From positions 1 through 8,458 of the forward strand of contig CAYFMI010000124.1 in NCBI GenBank assembly GCA_964344175.1: a stretch of DNA of 8,458 nucleotides, given 5' to 3'. The notes beneath the pieces were generated by a model. It made no database searches. It had not been told where the DNA came from and saw nothing but the letters and a program-made list of their open reading frames with translations. The position numbers and the translations under genes are program-made. How positions within the stretch are numbered: position 1 is the first letter of the stretch; each line of letters starts with the position of its first letter. This document shows positions 1 to 4,484 of the stretch, one piece after another. Source of the stretch: NIOZ-UU35 sp964344175 (lineage in GTDB: Bacteria > Chloroflexota > Anaerolineae > Anaerolineales > UBA11858).

Positions 1-45
1 CCATGGTTCTGAAAGGCCCTTGACCTTTTTACAGAAAAGTATTTA

Positions 46-70
46 CACAATCCACAAAGATGCACAAAGG
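46..70. repeat. Short dispersed repeat of the CCACAAAG..CACAAAGG type
   Basis: The sequence CCACAAAGATGCACAAAGG (52-70) resembles a second stretch at 1292-1310 (CCACCAAGAACACAAAGGG). Each sits just beyond one end of the nucleotidyltransferase gene. The likeness of the two copies is seen directly. That they form a dispersed intergenic repeat family is inference from two imperfect copies. Confidence 0.4.
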
Positions 71-81
71 GGTATCTTTAA

Positions 82-1284
82 TCACGAATTTTTGCGAATA
101 TCACGAATGCCACGAATAAAATACTCCCTAATGTGCTGGATGATGTGTGCGGGGGTGCGAAATTGGCGTATCCACCCTATGATGTGTATAGTATACCGTA
201 TTCTGACGGGGAGAAGCCAATGTTCGGGGGTAAGGCCGTAGTAGAGGCGCAGCCACCATGATGATGGAAGAAAGGCTTTGGGGATGTTACGCTGGTATTC
301 GGTGTCGTTTTGGGCGGGGGTGACGTTGAAGGGCCAGCCGCGGGGTTGGGCAGATTGGCAAGATTGCATCGCCCCCGGTTTCGACAAGCTCAACCATCGG
401 GGGTTCGCAATGACATTTTGCGAGCGCGGCAGCTTGAAAGGAGTCAGTTCGTGGATGGCTGCCAGGGCGTTGTGCAGGCGCGGCGGCAGTTGTTCCCAAT
501 TTATCACGTCACCAAAGCGTTCGATGAGGCTAACCATATCGGCGATCCAAATCAGGCGGAAGGATTGGAAGGGCGCGTCAACCATGTGGTTGTAGGTGTG
601 GGTCAGCAGGTCTTCAAGGGCAGGGGTATATGCCGGAAGGTTATTGATTGTAATTGGGCGTGCGTTCTGTTGCAAAGCTTCAAAGCTGGTTTCGGGGAGC
701 AGGCGGCGGTTTGTGTTGTGGTGGAGTTCGATGTATGTATCTACACCATCCACTTGACGGTGGAGGATGGGCAGGTGATGGGACGAGGGCGGGCCAGATA
801 TGTTTCGGGGGCGAAAACCGAGTTCTTCGGTCAGAATTTTTTGCCCCCGGTCGGCATTGGTTTTGTTTAACAGCAGGTCTATGTCGCTCATGGGGCGCAG
901 GCCGGGGCGGGGGTAGATGGCGTATGCCATTGCAATACCTTTGAGTAGCAGCAGGTCTATGTTGGCTTCGCTAAAAAATGCCAGAATTTGGGTTAGCGCA
1001 CGCGCACGGATACGGTTGGCGTGGGTGTGCCGCATGGCATGCGCTCGCAGTTGGCGTTCGATGGTTTCGGGGAGGGCGATTTCGGCGGCGCGCAGATGGT
1101 GATTGACCAGCGGGGCCAGGCCGTGGATTTCGGCGAGGTGCGGGAGGGGGTCCCAGGAGGGGAGGGCTGCGGCGGCTTGATGGATGTGGTCGTCCCTCAC
1201 CCCCCGCCCTCTCCCGAGGGGAGAGGGGCCCTGAGGTGCGCGGGCGCAGAGAGTGAGGAGGTTGTAGTATTTCGCGAGTTCCAT
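82..1284 (-). CDS. NTP_transf_5-type nucleotidyltransferase with in-frame repeat insertions
   Basis: This 400-aa protein matches the uncharacterised nucleotidyltransferase family (PF14907 type). The catalytic core is visible: a hydrophobic strand leading to K115-G116, then a helix and RPMSDIDLLL with the metal-binding pair D134/D136. Relatives are probably nucleotidyl transfer enzymes and occur in some lasso-peptide and other RiPP loci beside HprK-like kinases, as here; the substrate is unknown. The start at 1284 (MELAKYY) gives the family-like LLTLCAR helix, although only a weak GGTGG precedes it. Residues about 19-31 (PSPLGRGRGVR) encode a palindromic repeat, about 288-308 (containing LSLSKPG) encode a second repeat, and the last 11 residues come from CACGAAT repeats. 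The frame survives all three. The gene is downstream of the kinase gene, 79 bp away. Family assignment is fairly safe; activity is not. Confidence 0.8.
   Translation of the reverse strand: MELAKYYNLLTLCARAPQGPSPLGRGRGVRDDHIHQAAAALPSWDPLPHLAEIHGLAPLVNHHLRAAEIALPETIERQLRAHAMRHTHANRIRARALTQILAFFSEANIDLLLLKGIAMAYAIYPRPGLRPMSDIDLLLNKTNADRGQKILTEELGFRPRNISGPPSSHHLPILHRQVDGVDTYIELHHNTNRRLLPETSFEALQQNARPITINNLPAYTPALEDLLTHTYNHMVDAPFQSFRLIWIADMVSLIERFGDVINWEQLPPRLHNALAAIHELTPFKLPRSQNVIANPRWLSLSKPGAMQSCQSAQPRGWPFNVTPAQNDTEYQRNIPKAFLPSSWWLRLYYGLTPEHWLLPVRIRYTIHIIGWIRQFRTPAHIIQHIREYFIRGIRDIRKNS
83..117. repeat. CACGAAT direct-repeat cluster at the end of the nucleotidyltransferase gene
   Basis: Three CACGAAT copies (83-89, 102-108, 111-117) and one GCGAAT (94-99) lie within 35 bp. 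Read on the minus strand, they encode the last residues of the nucleotidyltransferase (IRGIRDIRKNS) and its TGA stop. The C-terminus of that protein therefore appears to be repeat-derived rather than ancestral. Confidence 0.6.
367..416. repeat. Palindromic TTCGACAAGCTCAAC repeat inside the nucleotidyltransferase gene
   Basis: GCCCCCGG and ATCGGGGG arms flank TTTCGACAAGCTCAACC, so the stretch can fold on itself. On the minus strand it is preceded by TGTCATTGCGA and followed by CGATGCAATCT, which looks like a second repeat split around it. It translates in frame as part of the gene (LSLSKPG). Related TTCGACAAGCTCAG sequence occurs at 5491 and a degenerate copy at 5777. Confidence 0.65.
1194..1228. 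repeat. Palindromic CCCTCTCCC/GGGAGAGGG repeat, copy 1 (intragenic)
   Basis: CCCTCACCCCCCGCCCTCTCCC is followed by GAGGGGAGAGGGG, giving a GC-rich hairpin. On the minus strand it encodes PSPLGRGRGVR inside the nucleotidyltransferase, close to its N-terminus. Near-identical copies lie at 1327-1362 and 2066-2100, with an interrupted copy at 6696-6884. Confidence 0.85.
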
Positions 1285-1311
1285 TATCTAACCACCAAGA
1301 ACACAAAGGGT

Positions 1312-1331
1312 AAAAAATGGGGTATCCCCTC
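1312..1331 (-). terminator. Possible rho-independent terminator after the kinase gene
   Basis: On the minus strand GGGG-ATA-CCCC is followed by ATTTTTTA, a short hairpin with a T run, about 35 bp past the kinase stop codon and just after a longer palindromic repeat. It could end or attenuate transcription before the nucleotidyltransferase. The stem is only four pairs, so this is tentative. Confidence 0.35.
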
Positions 1332-1362
1332 ACCCCCCGCCCTCTCCCCAAGGGAGAGGGGG
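1327..1362. repeat. Palindromic CCCTCTCCC/GGGAGAGGG repeat, copy 2 (intergenic)
   Basis: CCCTCACCCCCCGCCCTCTCCCC followed by AAGGGAGAGGGG matches copy 1 almost base for base. It fills the gap between the two minus-strand genes and ends one base before the kinase TAA. An RNA hairpin here could protect or terminate the kinase transcript. Confidence 0.85.
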
Positions 1363-1363
1363 C

Positions 1364-2269
1364 TTAAAGATGTTTCAAAATAGCGGGGACGACGCGTTTG
1401 GCTTCGCCGCGTTTGCTGGCGATGGTTTTGGCGTTCATGGCGACTTTCTTCAGGATGGGCATGGTGAATGTGGGTTCGCGGCGGGCGGCGACGGTGTTGT
1501 CCATCAGGGCCAGCATGGATTGGGAGGGGGTCAGGGTTTCGGGCTTCCAGCGGGCGTAGGGTTTGTATTTGGCGACCACGACCAACCCCACGGGCAGGGG
1601 TTCGGTTCCCGCTTGAATATCGAGGGTTTCCAGCGGAATTTTGCAGCCGACGACATTATCCCCTTCACGTATGGAGAGCGGTACAGGGTAAGGATGCACG
1701 CGACCGGCTGCATCCAGCACGGCGAATTCGTCGGAGTAGTATTCGGCTCCGGCAGCCAGCAGGGCGCGCACCAGGGTGGTCTTGCCGCTCATGCTGCGGC
1801 CAGGGATGAGGATAGCGCGCCCCTTCCAGGCGACCACCCCGGCGTGGACGAAGAGATGCTCTTGGGCGCGGAAGGCGGTGAGGAGTTCGCTGTGTTGTTC
1901 GAGGGTCGCTAAAAGTGGGGGCAGTTCTTGCGTGCGGGAGAGCAGGGCGGAACCGCAGTAGAGCAGGTGGTAGGGGCGCACTCCGGGGCGTGTTGGGGGA
2001 TCGGCGAGGCGGAGCGAATATAGAATATCGACTTCATTATTATCCCCGCCCCCCTCGGTCTCTCCCCTCACCCCCCGCCCTCTCCCGGAAGGAGAGGGGG
2101 CCCAGCCCAGGGGCAGGTGCGGGGCGGCGTGTTCGAGCGCGGCGGCCTGATTACTTCGCAGGCCAAAACGCAGGCCGTAAGCCGAAAAACATTGTCCATC
2201 CGTCCAACCTAGACGGTCTACTTTTTCCTGTCAGACGGTGGTGTGGGGTAAGGTGGGTAAGGGAGTCAT
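1364..2269 (-). pseudogene. HprK-like P-loop kinase interrupted by an in-frame TGA
   Basis: The C-terminal part is clearly an HPr-kinase/phosphorylase-related ATPase: HAGVV at about 142-146, the P-loop GRSMSGKT at about 157-164, then a YYSDEFAVLD acidic strand and a YPVPLSIRE segment. Such proteins are known from lasso-peptide and other RiPP loci, where some phosphorylate a peptide. The open frame extends upstream through QEKVDRLGWTDGQ and YGLRFGLRSN, typical of the family N-terminus, to a TGA at 2233-2231. It then continues in the same frame for twelve codons to an ATG at 2269 with GGAG five bases upstream. The full unit would be 302 codons including the final stop, with TGA at codon 13. The only later start is a GTG at 2071, inside a palindromic repeat, and it would lose the N-terminal strands. 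Residues about 57-71 (PSPSGRGRGVRGE) encode that repeat. A nonsense mutation or sequence error is likelier than recoding, since neighbouring genes stop at TGA. Confidence 0.75.
2066..2100. repeat. Palindromic CCCTCTCCC/GGGAGAGGG repeat, copy 3 (intragenic)
   Basis: CCTCACCCCCCGCCCTCTCCC followed by GGAAGGAGAGGGGG is the same element as at 1194 and 1327. It lies within the kinase frame and is translated on the minus strand as PSPSGRGRGVRGE. It also supplies a GTG at 2071 that automatic callers may mistake for the start. Confidence 0.85.
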
Positions 2270-2284
2270 ATTTTCTCCAGTTGT

Positions 2285-2292
2285 GTTATACT
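2285..2292. promoter_or_regulatory. Overlapping divergent -10 boxes between the kinase and BrnT genes
   Basis: On the plus strand TATACT (2287-2292) lies exactly six bases before the BrnT ATG at 2299, placing the predicted transcript start on the ATG itself. On the minus strand TATAAC (2290-2285) could drive the kinase gene, with the start near 2278 at the GGAG of its ribosome binding site. The boxes overlap, so the two promoters would compete. No good -35 is visible for BrnT. The sequences are seen; transcription is inferred. Confidence 0.5.
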
Positions 2293-2298
2293 GCATCT

Positions 2299-2580
2299 AT
2301 GAACTTCGCTTTCGAATGGGACGAAAACAAGGCCGCCGAAAATCTCAAGAAACACAAGGTCAGTTTCGATGAGGCCAAAACCGTATTCGGCGACCCGCTT
2401 TCGTTGACAATCCATGATCCCGATCATTCGCTGGAGGAAGCTCGTTTTATTGACATCGGCCAGTCTTTGCAAGGAAAACTTCTGGTCGTGGTATATACAG
2501 AACGTGAAAACAAGATACGTATCATCAGTGTTCGAAAAGCAACTTCGGCTGAAAAAGAATATTATGAAAACAAACCGTGA
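2299..2580 (+). CDS. brnT: BrnT family toxin
   Basis: This 93-aa protein has the hallmarks of BrnT, a RelE-fold ribonuclease toxin of type II toxin-antitoxin systems: an N-terminal FEWDENKAAENLKKHKVSF, then FDEAKTVFGDP, a central ARFIDIG strand, VVYTERE, and the closing IRIISVRKATSAEKEYYE. Arginine and glutamate in ARFIDIG, YTERE and RIISVRKA are at the places conserved in the family. Length is typical. ATG 2299 was chosen because family homology begins there and a -10 box lies immediately upstream; there is no Shine-Dalgarno site, consistent with a leaderless transcript. The next gene overlaps it by 17 bases, the usual toxin-first BrnT order. Probable targets are RNAs in the cytoplasm, with toxicity neutralised by the downstream protein. 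Confidence 0.88.
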   Translation: MNFAFEWDENKAAENLKKHKVSFDEAKTVFGDPLSLTIHDPDHSLEEARFIDIGQSLQGKLLVVVYTERENKIRIISVRKATSAEKEYYENKP

Positions 2581-2848
2581 TAAATCTCCAGAACCGATTG
2601 AGAACATGCGCCCTGAATATGATTTCAGTGAGGGTGTGCGCGGCAAACATTACCAGGCCTATCGAGAAGGGCATACCGTAACGATACATCAGGCTGATGG
2701 CACTACGGTAATCCAGCATTTCGAGGTAGATGAAGGTGCAATCATTTTAGAGCCGGATGTACGTCGCTATTTCCCTGATTCAGAATCTGTCAATGCTACC
2801 CTGCGATCCTTGATCGCCTTGCTGCCCCAAAGTCAAGAACCTGCTTGA
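2564..2848 (+). CDS. Probable antitoxin partner of BrnT
   Basis: This 94-aa protein starts at ATG 2564 inside the end of brnT (17-base overlap, different frame), so translation is probably coupled. It carries MRPEYDFSEGVRGKHYQAYREG near residue 15, a motif common in small antitoxins of bacterial toxin-antitoxin loci. The C-terminal LEPDVRRYFPDSESVNATLRSL resembles the strand and helices of a ribbon-helix-helix DNA-binding domain. It is not a textbook BrnA, which shares little beyond that C-terminal half, but position and architecture support the same role: it would bind BrnT and repress the operon. The middle (TVTIHQADGTTVIQHFEV) looks like two beta strands of unknown purpose. Role by context is likely; exact family is unsure. 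Confidence 0.75.
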   Translation: MKTNRDKSPEPIENMRPEYDFSEGVRGKHYQAYREGHTVTIHQADGTTVIQHFEVDEGAIILEPDVRRYFPDSESVNATLRSLIALLPQSQEPA

Positions 2849-2874
2849 GCGGTGGCTGTGTAAAGGAGCCGAAA

Positions 2875-3081
2875 ATGGAACTCAGTATCAGCGAAGAAAA
2901 AACCAAATTGATGCTCAAAGAAGTATTCAGCGAACTGCTCGAAGAAAAACGCGACCTTTTCACCGCGACCATGCTGGACGCCATCGAAGAAATCGGCCTG
3001 GCAAATGCTATCCGGGAAGGGCGGCAGGATGAATTCGTCAGCGAAGACCAGGCGCTTGCCATTTTGAGGGGCCAGGCGTGA
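2875..3081 (+). CDS. Small antitoxin-like protein without an adjacent toxin
   Basis: This 68-aa acidic, helical protein begins ISEEKTKLMLKEVFSELLEEKRD and ends ANAIREGRQDEFVSEDQALAIL. It resembles small proteins found next to RelE/ParE-type toxins in cyanobacteria and Chloroflexota. ATG 2875 is supported by AAGGAG at 2863-2868, six bases upstream; an in-frame TTG at 2845 overlaps the preceding stop and lacks that support. It follows the BrnT pair by 26 bases and probably shares its transcript. No RelE, ParE or PIN gene follows directly, since the next unit has its own promoter and its own antitoxin-like gene. It is therefore an orphan antitoxin or a remnant whose toxin was lost. Function is inferred from similarity only. 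Confidence 0.65.
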   Translation: MELSISEEKTKLMLKEVFSELLEEKRDLFTATMLDAIEEIGLANAIREGRQDEFVSEDQALAILRGQA

Positions 3082-3100
3082 TATATCGTCTAATTTCTGC

Positions 3101-3106
3101 TAAAAT
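3101..3106 (+). promoter_or_regulatory. -10 box for a leaderless DUF433/DUF5615 transcript
   Basis: TAAAAT ends six bases before ATG 3113, so the expected transcript start is the A of the ATG. GTGATA at 3078-3083, 17 bp upstream, is a fair -35 (four of six to TTGACA) and overlaps the stop of the preceding gene. No Shine-Dalgarno site precedes the ATG. Spacing is the same as at 2299 and 6666. Confidence 0.55.
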
Positions 3107-3112
3107 AGAACC

Positions 3113-3442
3113 ATGCAACCGATGAAAGCTGCTCAACAATTACTTTCTGGAATGACACGGGGGGAAAAAGCCCAATTGCTGCAATGGATCGCCCGTGATC
3201 TTGGGGATGCTTATCCCGGCATCGAGAGCACGCCCGGGATTTGCGGCGGCGAGGCGCGCATTGTGCGGACGCGCATCCCGGTTTGGGCGCTGGTGCAGTT
3301 TAGAAACCTGGGGGCCAGCGAAGCGGATATTCTCATGCAATACCCCACCCTGCGAGCTGAAGACCTGACCAACGCCTGGGTCTATTACCGCGCCCACAAA
3401 GACGAGATCGAAAACCAGATCAGCGAAAACGAAAACGCATAA
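3113..3442 (+). CDS. DUF433 domain antitoxin-like protein
   Basis: This 109-aa protein has an N-terminal helical region (SGMTRGEKAQLLQWIARDLG) and a DUF433 core (PF04255) from about residue 40: TPGICGGEARIVRTRIPVWALVQFRNLGASEADILMQYPTLRAEDLTNAWVY, shown here in part by its key positions G43, G45-G46, R52 and the YPTL turn. DUF433 proteins have a winged-helix-like fold and are commonly paired with DUF5615 PIN-like proteins, as here, probably as antitoxin and autorepressor. The gene appears to be expressed from its own leaderless promoter and its TAA is two bases before the next ATG. Family assignment is strong; the antitoxin role is by association. Confidence 0.85.
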   Translation: MQPMKAAQQLLSGMTRGEKAQLLQWIARDLGDAYPGIESTPGICGGEARIVRTRIPVWALVQFRNLGASEADILMQYPTLRAEDLTNAWVYYRAHKDEIENQISENENA

Positions 3443-3444
3443 AT

Positions 3445-3786
3445 ATGGCGCGCCTATACTCGAATGAGAATTTCCCTTTGCCCGTTGTTGAAGAACTAAG
3501 GCGGTTGGGGCATGACGTGTTAACGATCCAGGAAGCGGGTCAGGCTAACCGGGAGTTTCCTGACGAAGCCGTGCTATCTTTTGCGGCCGAGAACAACCGG
3601 ACCGTCTTGACGATCAATCGCAAGCATTTCGTTAAGCTGCATAAGGCCAACGCCGAACACCAGGGCATCATCGTATGCAGCATTGATCTGGATTTTCCCG
3701 GACAGGCTCGCCGGATCGATAAGGCCATCCAGTCTCACGACACACTGGCGGGGAGTCTGATTCGAGTCAACCGGCCACAAGAATAA
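3445..3786 (+). CDS. DUF5615 PIN-like toxin candidate
   Basis: This 113-aa protein matches DUF5615 (PF18480), a PIN-like nuclease fold: N-terminal YSNENFP and VVEELRRLGHDVLTIQEAG, a PDEAVLSFAAEN helix, then RTVLTINRKHF. It starts two bases after the DUF433 stop, so the two are co-translated and probably form a toxin-antitoxin pair. In other DUF5615 proteins the first motif is usually DEN and the later one often carries aspartates (THDKDF type). Here these read NEN and INRKHF, so two expected acidic metal ligands appear replaced, while E8 and D33 remain. I believe a DUF433-linked subfamily shares this pattern, which may mean an altered active site. Nuclease activity is untested. Confidence 0.82.
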   Translation: MARLYSNENFPLPVVEELRRLGHDVLTIQEAGQANREFPDEAVLSFAAENNRTVLTINRKHFVKLHKANAEHQGIIVCSIDLDFPGQARRIDKAIQSHDTLAGSLIRVNRPQE

Positions 3787-3889
3787 TCCGCCGAACGGAG
3801 GGAAAACCAGTTCCCCCCCCAAATTGGGCGACCGCAGGAAGGCTAGAGGGGGGCTTTGCGCAAGTGACTGTCATCCTTTATATAAACTA
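3787..3889. repeat. Convergent intergenic region with C-run/G-run hairpin
   Basis: Between the ends of two convergent genes a run of eight C (3813-3820) faces six G (3848-3853), with an inner CCCAAATTGGG palindrome (3818-3828). It could fold as a GC-rich hairpin and help end transcription from either side, though no T run follows on the plus strand. It resembles, loosely, the other GC palindromes in this window. Confidence 0.4.
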
Positions 3890-4390
3890 TCAAGCAACAG
3901 TGAAAGTTCCTGTGCCAGTAAATATCCCAGCCTGGACGTTAATCCCCCCTCCCGCTAACGACCCAGCAGGACTTCCGTTCTTGTAAAATTCTATGATTGT
4001 AACAGCAGGGTTGGTCATAAACTTGAAATCAATATCGCCCGCCAATTGGTCAGAAGGAAGAAGCATGTTTCCCCCCATCCAAATTACACCGCCGCCTAAA
4101 CCGATGCCCCAGGCACTACCTTCAAACTCTAACTTGCTCCCGTCATCGAAATTAAGGGTTGGGTCAGTGAATATCCGTGAATAAATGAGCGCAGAAGACA
4201 AGCCAAATTGTCCCGATGCTTTCTGTGTACTGGCTACAGAATCCGGCATCTGAACTTTGGCGGCAAACTCCGGGTTTTCCTGAATAGCTTGTTTGGTAAG
4301 CGCGAGCATATTATCGAGCGAACTCTTTGCGAGCGCAAAATAGGCATCGGTCAATTCTGTAGTCGGGACAGATACGTCTGTTTGGTTCAT
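3890..4390 (-). CDS. Hypothetical beta-rich protein, faintly VapA-like
   Basis: This 166-aa protein has no recognised family with certainty. Residues 1-50 are helical and acidic (TDAYFALAKSSLDNMLALTK); about 60-166 look like beta strands rich in glycine. The order of features there (SALIYSRIF, FEGSAWGIGLGGGVIWMGG, a polar stretch, DIDFKF, TIIEFYKNGSPAGSLAGGGINVQAG) recalls the eight-stranded domain of Rhodococcus equi VapA-type proteins, where W-G, GGG and F(Y/F)x..G..G..QAG occur in similar places. I see no cysteine and no signal peptide. ATG 4390 is supported by AAAGGAG seven bases upstream. It lies 94 bp downstream of the PqqD-lectin gene on the same strand and may share its transcript. 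VapA kinship is an inference from memory of the family, not an alignment. Confidence 0.6.
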   Translation of the reverse strand: MNQTDVSVPTTELTDAYFALAKSSLDNMLALTKQAIQENPEFAAKVQMPDSVASTQKASGQFGLSSALIYSRIFTDPTLNFDDGSKLEFEGSAWGIGLGGGVIWMGGNMLLPSDQLAGDIDFKFMTNPAVTIIEFYKNGSPAGSLAGGGINVQAGIFTGTGTFTVA

Positions 4391-4484
4391 CGCATTTCTC
4401 CTTTATCTTAGACTTCTACCATGAGGGATATGAGCACATGCACTCACATCTCACTTAAGTACACAACGCAAGGCTCACTACTGA

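Noticed and set aside
310..870. 186-aa plus-strand open frame opposite the nucleotidyltransferase
   Set aside because: It is antisense to a gene with clear catalytic motifs, has odd composition and no recognisable domain; it exists because of high GC.
1194..2100. CRISPR array
   Set aside because: The three similar palindromes are spaced irregularly (about 100 and 700 bp) and lie partly inside genes; there are no spacers or cas genes.
2231..2233. TGA as a recoded sense codon (tryptophan or selenocysteine)
   Set aside because: Other genes here end at TGA and use TGG for tryptophan; I saw no obvious selenocysteine hairpin after the codon, and one case is not enough.
1915..2298. Upstream extension of the BrnT frame on the plus strand
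   Set aside because: It crosses the palindromic repeat and the antisense kinase gene; family similarity starts exactly at the ATG at 2299, next to a -10 box.
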